Source of the DNA: Streptomyces griseus subsp. griseus
GTDB taxonomy: Bacteria; Actinomycetota; Actinomycetes; Streptomycetales; Streptomycetaceae
Assembly: GCF_000720255.1 (NCBI RefSeq)
Contig: NZ_JOJE01000037.1
Span: 1-64,000 of the forward strand
Direction of reading: 5' to 3'
DNA length: 64,000 bases
Of this stretch, positions 52,695 through 63,152 are shown piece after piece (the stretch's first letter is position 1; each line of letters begins with the position of its first letter). Made by a program: the position numbers and the translations under genes. The notes below the pieces were generated by a model that was not told where the DNA came from, did no database searches, and saw nothing but the letters and a program-made list of their open reading frames with translations.

Positions 52695-53897
52695 TCAGTG
52701 CGCGGGTTTCAGCGGGAGCAGGGCACTGATGCGGAATCCTCCGCCCGGGCGGGGGCCCGCGTCCAGGGTGCCGCCGACCATGCCGACCCGTTCCCGCATG
52801 CCGATCAGGCCGTGGCCCCGGCCGTCGGCGCCGCCCTCCTCGTACAGCTCGTGCGGGGCGCCCTTGCCGTCGTCCTCGACGAGCAGGCCGAGGCCGTCGT
52901 CGAAGTAGACCAGGCGCACGCTCGCACCCGCGTTCGGCCCGCCGTGCTTGCGCGTGTTGGTGAGCGCCTCCTGGACGATGCGGTACGCGGTGAGTTCGAC
53001 GCCGCTGGGCAGCGGGCGCGGGGTGCCCTCGATCCTGAAGTCGACCGGGAGGCCGGAGGTGCGGCACTGCTCGACCAGGTCGTCGATCTGCTCGACGTCG
53101 GGCTGCGGAACGTACTCGCCGCCCTCCTGGTGCTCGCCGGTGCGCAGCACGCCCAGCAGGCGGCGCATCTCGGCGAGGGCCTGGCGGCCGGTGGAGGAGA
53201 TCGTCTCCAGCGCCTTCTTCGCCTGGTCGGGCGCGGCGTCGAGGACGTAGGCGGCGCCGTCGGCCTGCACGACCATCACGGAGACGTTGTGCGCGACGAC
53301 GTCGTGCAGCTCGCGTGCGATCCGGGCGCGTTCGGCGGCGACCGCGACCTTCGCCTGCGCCTCGCGCTCCTTCTCGAGCCGGGCGGCGCGCTCCTCCAGC
53401 TGCGCGAAGTAGGCGCGGCGGGTGCGGATCGAGTCGCCGAGCACCCAGGCGAGGGCGAACGGCACGGTCGTGAAGACGACCTCCGCGAAATTGCCGAGGG
53501 GACCGGTGTGCTCGTTCGGCCAGCGCATGTGCGCCAGGGCGGCCGCGCACAGACCCACGGCCAGCGCGAGCCGGGAGGCCCAGCGTGCGCCGGTCGCGGC
53601 CACGGTGTAGACGATCACCAGCATGGCGAAGTCGGCGGCGCCGGTCGCGACGTCCAGCATCAGTTGCGCCGCTCCGACCGCGATCGTCAGCAGCAGCATC
53701 TTCTCCGGCATGCGCCGGCGCAACGCGATCACCAGGCACAACAGGACGACGATCGGCCCGACGGCCGCCGGGGAGTCGGTGCCCACGGCTTCCTGACGGG
53801 CGTTCTCGCCGACCAGCGAGACCCCGAGCAGGAAGACCGCCCAGAAGCAGTCGACCCAGGTCGGGTGGCGTCGGAGGAAGTCATAGAGGCGCTGCAC
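52695..53897 (-). CDS. NarL-type sensor histidine kinase
   Basis: A 400-residue kinase with four to five membrane helices (about 14-155), a HisKA_3 domain with phospho-acceptor His198 (RIARELHDVVAHN), and a HATPase domain (EALTNTRKHGG, DGLGLLVEDDGKG, GRGHGLIGMRERV). No large extracytoplasmic loop is present, so it may sense within the membrane, as DesK-like kinases do. The start is GTG 53897. It pairs with the downstream response regulator. Confidence 0.92.
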   Translation of the reverse strand: MQRLYDFLRRHPTWVDCFWAVFLLGVSLVGENARQEAVGTDSPAAVGPIVVLLCLVIALRRRMPEKMLLLTIAVGAAQLMLDVATGAADFAMLVIVYTVAATGARWASRLALAVGLCAAALAHMRWPNEHTGPLGNFAEVVFTTVPFALAWVLGDSIRTRRAYFAQLEERAARLEKEREAQAKVAVAAERARIARELHDVVAHNVSVMVVQADGAAYVLDAAPDQAKKALETISSTGRQALAEMRRLLGVLRTGEHQEGGEYVPQPDVEQIDDLVEQCRTSGLPVDFRIEGTPRPLPSGVELTAYRIVQEALTNTRKHGGPNAGASVRLVYFDDGLGLLVEDDGKGAPHELYEEGGADGRGHGLIGMRERVGMVGGTLDAGPRPGGGFRISALLPLKPAH

Positions 53898-54029
53898 GTA
53901 ACCCAGCGTAGGGAAGGCCGGTGAGTGCCGGGGTCAACCGGAGGACCGATCCGTACCCGGCGGGCGTACTCCCCAAGGTGGAGTTTTGTTGATTGCGTGC
54001 CCTCGGACGACAGGCCCTAGCCTTGCCCG

Positions 54030-55040
54030 GTGGGCACGGGAGCGACCGGTGAGTGGCGTGGGTGGCGGACGGCGACGGAGGCCGCCCTGTACGGGCCGGG
54101 CGGTTTCTACCGCAGGTCCGAGGGGCCGGCCGGGCACTTCCGTACGTCCGTGCACGCGTCCGCGCTGTTCGCGGGGGCCGTGGCGCGGCTGCTGGGCCGC
54201 GTCGACGACGCCCTCGGCCGGCCCGCGACCCTCGACTTCGTCGACATGGCGGCGGGGCGGGGCGAGTTGGCCACCGGGGTCCTGGCCGCGCTGCCGACCG
54301 ACGTGCAGGCCCGCACGCGCGCGTACGCCGTCGAGGTCGCCGACCGTCCCGACGGTCTCGATCACCGGATCGAGTGGCTGACCGAGCCCCCGCGCGGGAT
54401 CACGGGCCTGCTGTTCGCCAATGAGTGGCTGGACAACGTGCCGGTGGAGGTCGCCGAGGTCGACCCGGCGGGCGAGGCGCGCCTGGTGCTCGTACGGGAC
54501 GACGGGCAGGAGCGGCTCGGGGAGCCGGTCGGCGGTGCCGGGGCGCGGTGGCTGGAACGGTGGTGGCCGCTGCCGCCCGAGGAAGGGCTGCGCGCCGAGA
54601 TCGGCGCGCCCAGGGACGAGGCGTGGGCCTCGGCGGTCGCCGCCGTCGAACGGGGCCTGGCGGTCGCCGTCGACTACGCGCACACGGTGGGGACGCGTCC
54701 GCTGTGCGGGACGCTCACCGGCTTCCGCGAGGGGCGGGAGACGGCGCCCGTGCCGGACGGGTCGTGCGACATCACGGCGCACGTCGCGCTGGACGCGTGC
54801 GCACTCCCCGGCGCGCACCTGGTCCCGCAACGCGAGGCGCTGCGCGCCCTGGGCATCACCGGCGCACGCCCTCCGCTCGCGCTCGCCTCCACCGATCCCG
54901 TGGCCTATGTACGCGCCCTCGCGAGCGCCGGAGAGGCCGCCGAACTCACCGCGGCGGGCGGACTGGGCGACTTCGGGTGGCTCCTCCAGCCGGTCGGCAT
55001 TCCGGACCCGCTCGCCACCGCGGTGCGATCTCCGGTGTGA
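54030..55040 (+). CDS. MidA/NDUFAF7-type SAM-dependent methyltransferase
   Basis: A 336-residue protein. It has the family layout: a short N-terminal [28 protein letters not shown], a SAM motif [15 protein letters not shown], the segment [24 protein letters not shown] and a late [12 protein letters not shown]. In mitochondria and Dictyostelium this family methylates the NuoD-type subunit (NDUFS2) and is needed for complex I assembly. Here the convergent neighbour is nuoD2, 15 bases away. The GTG at 54030 lacks a ribosome-binding site. Confidence 0.85.
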   Translation: MGTGATGEWRGWRTATEAALYGPGGFYRRSEGPAGHFRTSVHASALFAGAVARLLGRVDDALGRPATLDFVDMAAGRGELATGVLAALPTDVQARTRAYAVEVADRPDGLDHRIEWLTEPPRGITGLLFANEWLDNVPVEVAEVDPAGEARLVLVRDDGQERLGEPVGGAGARWLERWWPLPPEEGLRAEIGAPRDEAWASAVAAVERGLAVAVDYAHTVGTRPLCGTLTGFREGRETAPVPDGSCDITAHVALDACALPGAHLVPQREALRALGITGARPPLALASTDPVAYVRALASAGEAAELTAAGGLGDFGWLLQPVGIPDPLATAVRSPV

Positions 55041-55055
55041 TCTTCGATGTGATCT

Positions 55056-56207
55056 CTACTTGTCGATGTCCCCGACCACGAAGAACATCGACCCCAGGAT
55101 CGCCACCATGTCCGCGACGAGCGTGCCCGGCAGCAGTTCGGTGAGGACCTGGATGTTGTTGTAGGAGGCCGAGCGCAGCTTCAGCCGGTACGGGGTCTTC
55201 TCCCCCTTGCTGACCAGGTAGTAGCCGTTGATGCCGAGCGGGTTCTCGGTCCACGCGTACGTGTGCCCCTCGGGAGCCTTGAGGACCTTCGGCAGCCGCT
55301 GGTTGATCGGCCCGGGCGGGAGGTCCGCGAGCCGGTCGAGGCAGGCGTCCGCGAGGTCGAGGGCGTTGTGCGTCTGCTCCAGCAGGATCTCGAAGCGGGC
55401 CAGGCAGTCGCCCTCGGTCCGGGTGACCACCTTCAAGGTGTCCTGAAGCTCCCCGTAGGCGAGGTAGGGCTCGTCACGGCGCAGGTCGAAGTCGACGCCC
55501 GAGGCGCGGGCGATGGGGCCGCTCACGCCGTACGCGTGCACGGCCTCGGGTGTGAGGGTGCCGACGTCGCGCGTGCGCCCGCGGAAGATCTCGTTGCCTA
55601 GGACCAGGTCGTCGAAGACGTCCATGCGGGAGCGCACGGCGGCGACGGCGTCACGCGCGCGTGCGGCCCATCCGGACGGCAGGTCCTCCTTGAGGCCGCC
55701 GACGCGGTTGAACATGTAGTGCATGCGTCCGCCGGAGACCTCCTCCATCACGTTCTGGAGCACCTCGCGCTCGCGGAACGCGTAGAAGACCGGCGTGATG
55801 CCGCCGAGTTCCAGCGGATACGACCCCAGGAACATCAGGTGGTTCAGCACCCGGTTCAGCTCCGCGAGGAGCGTGCGCGTCCAGACCGCGCGCGGGGGAA
55901 CCTCCATGCCGAGCATGCGCTCCACGCCGAGGACCACACCGAGCTCGTTCGAGAAGGCCGACAGCCAGTCGTGGCGGTTGGCGAGCATGATGATCTGGCG
56001 GTAGTCGCGCGCCTCGAAGAGCTTCTCCGCACCGCGGTGCATGTAGCCGATCACCGGCTCCGCGCGCTTGATGCGCTCGCCGTCGAGCACGAGCCGCAGT
56101 CGCAGCACGCCGTGCGTGGACGGATGCTGGGGCCCGATGTTGAGCACCATGTCGGTGCTCTCCGCGGCACCGCCGATCCCGACCGTGGTCTCCGTCGTAG
56201 GAGTCAT
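55056..56207 (-). CDS. nuoD2: NADH-quinone oxidoreductase subunit D (second copy)
   Basis: A 383-residue 49-kDa-type subunit. The signature [43 protein letters not shown] and the C-terminal FFVVGDIDK are present, so it is full length and apparently functional. It stands alone, away from the other complex I genes, as in other Streptomyces where it is called nuoD2. It starts at ATG 56207. A membrane protein gene starts 31 bases away in the other direction. Confidence 0.92.
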   Translation of the reverse strand: MTPTTETTVGIGGAAESTDMVLNIGPQHPSTHGVLRLRLVLDGERIKRAEPVIGYMHRGAEKLFEARDYRQIIMLANRHDWLSAFSNELGVVLGVERMLGMEVPPRAVWTRTLLAELNRVLNHLMFLGSYPLELGGITPVFYAFREREVLQNVMEEVSGGRMHYMFNRVGGLKEDLPSGWAARARDAVAAVRSRMDVFDDLVLGNEIFRGRTRDVGTLTPEAVHAYGVSGPIARASGVDFDLRRDEPYLAYGELQDTLKVVTRTEGDCLARFEILLEQTHNALDLADACLDRLADLPPGPINQRLPKVLKAPEGHTYAWTENPLGINGYYLVSKGEKTPYRLKLRSASYNNIQVLTELLPGTLVADMVAILGSMFFVVGDIDK

Positions 56208-56238
56208 GGACACAGTCTCCCCTACGTACGCTGGCGGT

Positions 56239-56808
56239 ATGGAGACGGGGAGCCCGCGCGACGCGGGACCGGGGGAGACGGCGGGGGCGACGGGCGGGGC
56301 GGGGGCGGCCGAGGGGACGGGGACCGGGCCGGTGTCGGCCGGGGCCGAACCGGCGTGGACCGGACTGCCACCGCGGTTGTTGCGGATGCGGCGGCTGTTG
56401 CTGGTGGTGTGGCTGGGGGCGGCGGCCCTCGCGACGGGCCTGCTGCTCGGGCTGCTCGCCGCGCCCGCGTGGGCGGCGTTCGCGCTGCTGCCGCTGCCCC
56501 TGATGGCCTGGGGCTGGGTGCTGCTGGGCCGCAACTGGCGCTCCTGGCGGTACGCGGAACGCGCCGACGACCTGCTCATCAGCCGGGGCGTGCTGTGGCG
56601 CGAGGAGACCGTGGTGCCGTACGGGCGGATGCAGTTGGTGGAGGTCACCTCGGGTCCCGTCGAGCGGCATTTCGGGCTGGCCAGCGTGCAGCTGCACACC
56701 GCGGCCGCGGCGACCGACGCGACCATCCCGGGCCTCGACCCGGCGGAGGCGGAACGGCTGCGCGACCGGCTCACGGAGCTCGGCGAGGCCCGATCGGCGG
56801 GGCTGTGA
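56239..56808 (+). CDS. PH-domain (DUF304) membrane protein, short form
   Basis: A 189-residue protein. After a Gly/Ala/Thr-rich N-terminus come two membrane helices ([19 protein letters not shown] and [20 protein letters not shown]) and a bacterial PH (YdbS-type) domain with [25 protein letters not shown] and [12 protein letters not shown]. It overlaps the next gene by GTGA and probably forms a complex with it, as YdbS and YdbT do in Bacillus. The exact role is unknown. Confidence 0.88.
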   Translation: METGSPRDAGPGETAGATGGAGAAEGTGTGPVSAGAEPAWTGLPPRLLRMRRLLLVVWLGAAALATGLLLGLLAAPAWAAFALLPLPLMAWGWVLLGRNWRSWRYAERADDLLISRGVLWREETVVPYGRMQLVEVTSGPVERHFGLASVQLHTAAAATDATIPGLDPAEAERLRDRLTELGEARSAGL

Positions 56809-58142
56809 CCACGCCGGGTGTCGAGGACGCCGTAGAGCCGGCCGGGGCGGTGTCCGAGCGGCGGCTGCATCCCGTGACGCCGCTCAGACGGGCCTGGGCG
56901 CCCGTCGCCGTGGTCATCGGATGGGCCCTGCACGACCCGGACCAGACACAGCGCCAGCTGACCCGGGTGACCACCGCCACGCTGCTGATCGCCCTCGCGG
57001 TGATCGTCCCGGCGGCCGCCCTGTACGGCTTTCTGACCTGGTGGTTCACCCACTTCGCGGTGACGGACGCGGAACTGCGCATACGGACCGGCCTGCTGTT
57101 CCGGCGCACCGCGCACATCCGGCTCGAACGCATCCAGGCGATCGACGTCACCCAGCCGCTGCTCGCGCGGGTCGCGGGCGTCGCCAAGCTCAGGCTCGAC
57201 GTCGTCGGTACCGACAAGAAGGACGAGCTCGCCTTCCTGGGCGAGGGCGAGGCCCGGGCCCTGCGGGCCGAACTGCTCGCGCGGGCGGCCGGTTTCGCGC
57301 CCGAGACCGCCCACGAGGTCGGTGAGGCGCCGTCCCGTCAGCTGCTGCGAGTCCCCACGCGCGACCTCGCGATCTCGCTCGTGCTGACCGGCGCGACCTG
57401 GGGCACGCTGGCCGCCTCGCTCGTCGTACCGCCGCTGCTGTGGTTCGCCACCCACAGCGTGTGGTCGGTCCTCGCGACCGCCGTGCCGCTGCTCGGCGCG
57501 GCGGGCGCGAGCAGCGTGGGGCGCTTCGTCGGGGAGTACGACTGGACGGTGGGCGAGTCCCCGGACGGGCTGCGGATCGACCACGGGCTCCTGGACCGCA
57601 CGCACGAGACGGTGCCGCCGGGACGGGTGCAGACCGTACGGCTCGTGCAGCCGCTGCTGTGGCGGCGGCGCGACTGGGTGCGGGTGGAGCTGGATGTCGC
57701 GGGCTCGTCCAACTCGGTGCTGGTGCCGGTCGCCCCGCGCGAGGTCGCCGAGGCGGTCGTCGCGCGGGTGCTGCCCGGGGTGACCGTGCCGACGCCGGTG
57801 TCGCTCGCCCGTCCGCCGCGGCGGGCCGGGCGGTGCGTGCCGCTGTGGTGGCGGGGCTACGGGACCGCCGTCACCGACGCGGTGTTCGCGACCCGGCACG
57901 GGCTGCTGCGACGGAGTCTGGCACTGGTGCCACACGCGAAGGTACAGAGCGTACGACTGTCGCAGGGGCCCTGGCAGCGGCTGTGGGGCCTCGCCGACGT
58001 GCACGTGGACACCGGCGCCGACAAGACCGTGACGGCCCGACTGAGGGACGCCCAGGAGGCCGCGGAGCTGCTGCGGGGGCAGGGCGAGAGGTCACGGACG
58101 GGGCGCAGGGACGCGCGGCCGGACCGGTGGATGGTCTCGTAG
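56805..58142 (+). CDS. PH-domain (DUF304) membrane protein, long form (YdbT-like)
   Basis: A 445-residue protein with membrane helices in two pairs (about 63-85 and 190-225) and three PH-type domains: [52 protein letters not shown] and [22 protein letters not shown]. The domain repetition is typical of YdbT. It is co-translated with the preceding short PH protein. In Bacillus the homologous pair protects against antimicrobial peptides; a similar envelope role here is an inference. Confidence 0.88.
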   Translation: MTTPGVEDAVEPAGAVSERRLHPVTPLRRAWAPVAVVIGWALHDPDQTQRQLTRVTTATLLIALAVIVPAAALYGFLTWWFTHFAVTDAELRIRTGLLFRRTAHIRLERIQAIDVTQPLLARVAGVAKLRLDVVGTDKKDELAFLGEGEARALRAELLARAAGFAPETAHEVGEAPSRQLLRVPTRDLAISLVLTGATWGTLAASLVVPPLLWFATHSVWSVLATAVPLLGAAGASSVGRFVGEYDWTVGESPDGLRIDHGLLDRTHETVPPGRVQTVRLVQPLLWRRRDWVRVELDVAGSSNSVLVPVAPREVAEAVVARVLPGVTVPTPVSLARPPRRAGRCVPLWWRGYGTAVTDAVFATRHGLLRRSLALVPHAKVQSVRLSQGPWQRLWGLADVHVDTGADKTVTARLRDAQEAAELLRGQGERSRTGRRDARPDRWMVS

Positions 58143-58155
58143 CGAACACGGCGAA

Positions 58156-58182
58156 GGGCGGCTTCCCTGCCGGAAGCCGCCC
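58156..58182. terminator. Bidirectional hairpin between convergent genes
   Basis: GGGCGGCTTCC (58156-58166) and GGAAGCCGCCC (58172-58182) form a perfect 11-bp stem with a 5-base loop, 13 bases after the PH gene stop and 12 before the stop of the coiled-coil gene. Confidence 0.85.
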
Positions 58183-58194
58183 CCTGCCGGTGCC

Positions 58195-59610
58195 TCAGGA
58201 GACCGCGCTGCGCAGTCGCTGGACGTCGATCTGTTCCGTCTCGTCGTGCGCCGTCAGGTCGATCACCTGGCCGATGCGCCGGGACTCCTCGTCCGCCTGC
58301 TTGAACTCCGCCTCGGCGTCGGCCTTGTGGAGCGCGAGGGCCTCCTGGCCGACGACATCGGCGAGGTCCTCGTTCTGGACGGCCTCCAGCGCGGCGGACG
58401 CCGAGGACGCCTTCGTACCGAAGAAGTCGAACCCGCCCTCGACCGCGGCACGCCGTACGGGCGTCGTCGGTACGACGGCCACCGCGGTCGGCACGGTGTA
58501 GTGACCCGAGGGCCGCTGCGTGGCGGCCGGCGCCGCGGGGGCGGCGGCCTCCTCGGCGACCGGAGCGGGTGCCTCCTCCGTGTCCGCGGCCTCGGTGGGT
58601 GTGGCGGCCGCGCGCGTGTGCCCGTCGACCGCCACGAACTGCCCCCGCGCCTCGTCCTCCTGCGCGGCCTCCGTCTCGCCCGGGGCGTCGGCGGACGCGG
58701 TCCGCGCGGCGGGGGTCTTCGTGAGCTCCGCCTCGGCGGAGTCCTCGTCCTTGGGGGCGGTGGCGCGGTCGAGGCGGCTGAGGGCCTCGGCGGCGCGCAG
58801 GAACAGCTTGGAGCCCTCCCGGGAGAAGACCGTCGGAGCGGTCGGAGCGACCGTTGCGCCAGGCGCGTCCGCGGCGGCCTCCGTGCCGGGGACGGCTTCG
58901 GCCGCCTCGGCAGCGGCCTCGGTGCTCTCCGCCTTCTCGTCCAGCTCCTCGTCGGCCTTCTCGTCGGCCTTCCCCTCGGCCATCTCGCCGGGCTTCTCGC
59001 CGGGCTTCCCCTCGGCCATCTCGCCGGGCTTCTCGCCGAGTTTCTCCTCGACCTTCTCGGCGATCTTTTCGGCAACCTTCTCGGCGAGCTTCTCGTCGAC
59101 CTGGTCGTCCGCCTTCTCGGCGCCCGAGGGCAGCGCGCGTGCCGTCGCCGGGGCCCCGCTCTCTATCTCGAGCAGGCGGCGGCCCTCCAGGGCGCTCGCG
59201 CGCTCGGTCTCGGCCGTGGCGTACCGCCGCAGCAGGGCCGCGTGCTCGTTGCGCAGCCCGGCCAGCTCGCCCCGCTTGGCGCGCAGCCGCTGTTCGAGTT
59301 TGACGCGCAGCTCGCGCGACTCCTCGAGGTCGGTCTCCAGTTCGGCGACGCGTTCCTCGAAGCGCCACTCGTCACTCGCACGCGCGCGCGTGAGGTCGGC
59401 GACCTGCTTGCCGGCCTGAGCGTCCCAGCGGCGCATGACGACCGCGCCGAGCACGGCCGTCGCGGCGGCGGCCGCGGCCAGACCGCGCAACACCACCGGC
59501 TCCGTGAACACCCAGGGGGCTACGGCGCAGACGACGGAGACGCCTGCGATCGCCGAGGGGGGCAACAACCTGTGCAGAGGTGGGGAATGGCGGTGACGTC
59601 CACGTGGCAT
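58195..59610 (-). CDS. Membrane-anchored coiled-coil protein with acidic repeats
   Basis: A 471-residue protein. Two hydrophobic helices lie near the N-terminus (AIAGVSVVCAVAPWVF and GLAAAAAATAVLGAVVM). A coiled coil follows (~75-130, FEERVAELETDLEESRELRVKLEQRL). Then a long acidic Glu/Lys/Ala region includes KPGEMAEGKPGEKPGEMAEG, a direct repeat. The last ~100 residues are more structured (GGFDFFGTKASSASAALEAVQ). No enzyme domain is seen. ATG 59610 has no clear ribosome-binding site; the frame is open a little further upstream. Confidence 0.75.
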   Translation of the reverse strand: MPRGRHRHSPPLHRLLPPSAIAGVSVVCAVAPWVFTEPVVLRGLAAAAAATAVLGAVVMRRWDAQAGKQVADLTRARASDEWRFEERVAELETDLEESRELRVKLEQRLRAKRGELAGLRNEHAALLRRYATAETERASALEGRRLLEIESGAPATARALPSGAEKADDQVDEKLAEKVAEKIAEKVEEKLGEKPGEMAEGKPGEKPGEMAEGKADEKADEELDEKAESTEAAAEAAEAVPGTEAAADAPGATVAPTAPTVFSREGSKLFLRAAEALSRLDRATAPKDEDSAEAELTKTPAARTASADAPGETEAAQEDEARGQFVAVDGHTRAAATPTEAADTEEAPAPVAEEAAAPAAPAATQRPSGHYTVPTAVAVVPTTPVRRAAVEGGFDFFGTKASSASAALEAVQNEDLADVVGQEALALHKADAEAEFKQADEESRRIGQVIDLTAHDETEQIDVQRLRSAVS

Positions 59611-59740
59611 GGCCAGAAACTTACCGCGCGTAGGCGAATGATGGTGCCCCGCCCCGTAAAAACACAGCCATACCGATGCCTTCACACCACATCAGGAATC
59701 GCGTCTTCCGGGTACCGTCAGGTAACCCCCCTCGGTGAAT

Positions 59741-60880
59741 TCAAGATCGATTTCCGTGGCCGTCGAGGCGCCCGCTGATCCACTCAAGCGTCGCGGGTAT
59801 CTCCCGACGCCAGGTGTTGAAGTTGTGGCCACCGCTGTCGAGGATGATCGACGAGATCCTGGTCAGACCCTTGGCCTTCACCCCGTCTATGAACCGCAAG
59901 GTGGCCTTGTAGTTGGATTCTCCGACCTTGCTGCTGGTGACGAGCAGTGAGGTGTCCGGCGCGGGCATGTGCTTCAGGTACCACCACAGGTCCGCGCGGT
60001 TGCGCAGCCCCTTGTCACCCTGGAAGAGGTCGCCCGTCGTCGCGTCGATCGGCGCCTTGTAGTACGGGGACAGGCCCGCGCCGGCCGCGAACACGTCCGG
60101 GTGGTGCATGGCGAGCTTGAGCGCGCAGTAACCGCCCGTCGAATCACCGATGATGCCCCAGCTGCCGGGTTTTCTGCCCACTCTGTAGTGGGCCGTCACG
60201 GCTTCCGGCAGGTCTTTGGCGAAGAAGGTCTCCGTCTGCGGCCCCCGCGGAATGTCCACGCACTCGGTGTCCCTCGGCGGCGCCACCGTCGGCCGCAGCA
60301 TCACCAGGATCATCGGCTGCATACGGCCGTCCTTCGCCAGCCGCTGGGCCGTGCGCGGGAAGTGCAGCTTTTCCACCAGCGCCTTGGCCGTCCCGGGATA
60401 ACCGGTGAGGACGACGGCCGCCGGGAACGTGCGCGTGCGGTACCTCGGCTGGAAGTACTCCGGCGGCAGATACACGTACGCGCGCGTGGCTATGCGAGAA
60501 GTCCGGCCGGCTATGTCGACCTCCTGGACCTGTCCGCCGGTGTGCGGCCGCACACCGGCCGCCCCCTCCACGCGCCGGGCCTCCAGGACCTGAAGCGGCC
60601 CGCCCGAACGGCCGCCCGTCGCGTGGTCGACCACCACCCCCTGGTCGGTCTCCTGCCCGAACAGGTCCGCCCAGCTGGCGTAGAAACCGAAGGCCTGGTT
60701 GGCGGCGAGCCCCACCGAGGCGAACAGCGCCATCTGGATGGCGAGCAGCAGACCGACCCGCCCGCTGACCGCCCGCCAGTTCCGCCGCGACAGCCGTGGC
60801 CACAGCCACACCGTGCCGACGAACAGCAGCACAGCCGCCAGAACCGCCAGTACCAGCACTTTCTTACTCGTGAGACCCAT
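59741..60880 (-). CDS. Membrane-anchored esterase (Ag85/esterase D-like alpha/beta hydrolase)
   Basis: A 379-residue protein. Two N-terminal helices (about 7-26 and 42-62) are followed by an exported esterase domain of the antigen-85/esterase D type. The nucleophile elbow is GIIGDSTGGYCALKLA and the catalytic His lies in LDSGGHNFNTWRREIPATLEW; YVYLPPEYFQPRY starts the fold. It may act on lipids or carbohydrate esters at the cell surface. ATG 60880 begins MGLTSKKVLVLAV. It is divergent from the MprF-like gene. Confidence 0.88.
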   Translation of the reverse strand: MGLTSKKVLVLAVLAAVLLFVGTVWLWPRLSRRNWRAVSGRVGLLLAIQMALFASVGLAANQAFGFYASWADLFGQETDQGVVVDHATGGRSGGPLQVLEARRVEGAAGVRPHTGGQVQEVDIAGRTSRIATRAYVYLPPEYFQPRYRTRTFPAAVVLTGYPGTAKALVEKLHFPRTAQRLAKDGRMQPMILVMLRPTVAPPRDTECVDIPRGPQTETFFAKDLPEAVTAHYRVGRKPGSWGIIGDSTGGYCALKLAMHHPDVFAAGAGLSPYYKAPIDATTGDLFQGDKGLRNRADLWWYLKHMPAPDTSLLVTSSKVGESNYKATLRFIDGVKAKGLTRISSIILDSGGHNFNTWRREIPATLEWISGRLDGHGNRS

Positions 60881-61076
60881 GGGGTGCTGCCCGCACCTTT
60901 CCGCCCGGAACCGCACTCCTTCGCAAGGACTTGTTCCGGGCTTTCCTTCGCCTTTGAAGCGACTTTGAAGAGGAGAGTGAACCTCTCTCCCCAAGACACC
61001 GTCCTAGAGGGCGCAATGTCGCCGGATGCCCGAATCGGGTCCGGATCCAAGGTCTCTCGCAGAACTACAGGATGCG

Positions 61077-62912
61077 ATGTCTGTCACGGAAGATGGGGAA
61101 ATGTCGGGCGGGGTTCCGAACCGATCAAGTCGGCTGCGCCATATGTTCCGGGGGCCACGCCCGGAGGCCGTTCCCGTCCTCGTCGGCAGAGCCTGCGCCA
61201 TCGTGGGCCTGCTGGACGTCGCCGCGGGCGTCTTCCCGCGGTTCCGGCACAGCCGTATGCACACGCTGGCCGAGGTGCTGCCCGGCGCGATGGGCCCGTT
61301 CGCGGCCGCGCTCTCCCTGAGCGCCGGCGTCCTGCTCCTGCTGCTCGCGCACGGCCTCAAACGCGGCAAGCGACGAGCTTGGCGTGCCGCGGTCGCCCTG
61401 CTGCCGGCGGGCGCCGTGGCCCAGTTCACGTACCGGCACTCGCTCGTGGGCGCGGTGATCTCACTCGCCCTGCTGGCGCCGCTGCTACTGCACCGGGACC
61501 AGTTCACGGCCCTGCCCGATCCGCGCAGCCGCTGGCGCGCGCTCGCCAACTTCATCCTCATGGGCGCCGGTTCCCTCGCACTGGGTCTCGTCATCGTCAG
61601 CGTCCACTCCGAGCGCATCGTCGGCGACCCGAGCCTGGCCGATCGCATTACGCACGTCCTGTACGGCCTCTTCGGCTTCGAGGGCCCGGTCGACTACGAG
61701 GGCAACACCTCCTGGACGGTCGCCTTCTCCCTCGGCGCCCTCGGCCTGCTCACCGCGGTCACCACCATCTACCTGGCCTTCCGCCCCGAGCACCCCGCCG
61801 CCCGTCTCACCGAGGAGGACGAGGCCCGGCTGCGCGCCCTGCTCGACAAGCACGGCGGCCGCGACTCCCTCGGCCACTTCGCGCTGCGTCGCGACAAGGC
61901 CGTCGTCTTCTCCCCCAGCGGCAAGGCCGCCGTCACCTACCGCGTCGTCTCCGGCGTGATGCTCGCCAGCGGCGACCCCATCGGCGACGTCGAGGCCTGG
62001 CCGGGCGCCATCGAACGCTTCATGGACGAGGCCAAGGCACACTCCTGGACCCCCGCCGTCATGGGCTGCTCCGAGACCGGCGGCGAGGTCTGGACCCGTG
62101 AGACCGGCCTCGACGCCCTCGAACTGGGCGACGAGGCGGTGGTGGACGTCGCGGATTTCTCGCTCGCCGGCCGCGCGATGCGCAACGTGCGCCAGATGGT
62201 CAAGCGCATCGAGCGCGCCGGTTACGAGACCCGGGTCCGACGTATCCGTGACCTCGGCGAGGCCGAGCTGGAGCGGATCCGGCAGGCCGCGGAGGACTGG
62301 CGCGGCACGGACACCGAGCGCGGGTTCTCCATGGCGCTGGGCCGCATCGGCGACCCCACGGACGGCGACTGCCTGATCGCCACCGCCCACAAGGCCGACG
62401 AGGTCCCCGGCGAGTACGGCGACCTCAAGGCGATCCTGCACTTCGTCCCCTGGGGCACCGACGGCGCCTCCCTGGACCTCATGCGCCGCGACCGCGCGGC
62501 CGACCCCGGCATGAACGAACTCCTGATCGTGGCCGCGCTCCAGGCGGCACCGCGCTTCGGCATCACACGCGTGTCCCTCAACTTCGCGATGTTCCGCTCC
62601 GCCCTGGCACGCGGCGAGAAGATCGGTGCCGGGCCGGTGCTGCGCGCCTGGCGCGGGCTGCTGGTGTTCCTCTCGCGCTGGTTCCAGATCGAGTCGCTCT
62701 ACAAGTTCAACGCCAAGTTCCAGCCGCGCTGGGAACCCCGGTTCGTCGTCTACCGCGCCTCCGGCGACCTGCCCCGCATCGGCTTCGCCGCCATGCAGGC
62801 CGAGGGCTTCGTCGACCTCGCCCTCGCGATGCCGCGCTTCCTGCGCCGCCGCAAGGCCACCGCACGCGCGTGTGCCCACGACGTCGCGGAACGGAGCGTC
62901 CGCGCGGCATGA
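61077..62912 (+). CDS. MprF-like membrane protein (DUF2156, aminoacyl-lipid synthase type)
   Basis: A 611-residue protein. About five to six membrane helices fill the first ~230 residues (VLVGRACAIVGLLDVAAGVF, AAALSLSAGVLLLLLAHGL, FILMGAGSLALGLVIVSV). The cytoplasmic DUF2156 domain, with two GNAT-like halves, spans ~260-580 (VFSPSGKAAVTYRVVSGVMLASGDPIGD, NFAMFRSALARGEKIGAGP, LYKFNAKFQPRWEPR). MprF proteins transfer lysine or alanine from tRNA to phosphatidylglycerol; this is the shorter actinobacterial form without an attached LysRS. The ATG 61077 has AGGA at 5 bases. Confidence 0.85.
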   Translation: MSVTEDGEMSGGVPNRSSRLRHMFRGPRPEAVPVLVGRACAIVGLLDVAAGVFPRFRHSRMHTLAEVLPGAMGPFAAALSLSAGVLLLLLAHGLKRGKRRAWRAAVALLPAGAVAQFTYRHSLVGAVISLALLAPLLLHRDQFTALPDPRSRWRALANFILMGAGSLALGLVIVSVHSERIVGDPSLADRITHVLYGLFGFEGPVDYEGNTSWTVAFSLGALGLLTAVTTIYLAFRPEHPAARLTEEDEARLRALLDKHGGRDSLGHFALRRDKAVVFSPSGKAAVTYRVVSGVMLASGDPIGDVEAWPGAIERFMDEAKAHSWTPAVMGCSETGGEVWTRETGLDALELGDEAVVDVADFSLAGRAMRNVRQMVKRIERAGYETRVRRIRDLGEAELERIRQAAEDWRGTDTERGFSMALGRIGDPTDGDCLIATAHKADEVPGEYGDLKAILHFVPWGTDGASLDLMRRDRAADPGMNELLIVAALQAAPRFGITRVSLNFAMFRSALARGEKIGAGPVLRAWRGLLVFLSRWFQIESLYKFNAKFQPRWEPRFVVYRASGDLPRIGFAAMQAEGFVDLALAMPRFLRRRKATARACAHDVAERSVRAA

Positions 62913-63152
62913 GACCGGGGCCCCGCCGCGACGGGCCGCCGTGGCGTGACGCGGGGCCCGGGCGGGACGCGCCGCTGAACCGCGGGGCGGATCCCGGACA
63001 GGTGCGGGCCGCGGCATGAGGCCGGGGCCGGCGCACGCTCACAGCGTGGCCGCCACGGTGTGAACCCGAGGCCCGGGCGGGGCGCGCCGTGGGACCACGG
63101 GGCCGGGTCCCCGACAGCTGCGGCGCGGAACGTTCCGCGGGCCCGCGTCGGG

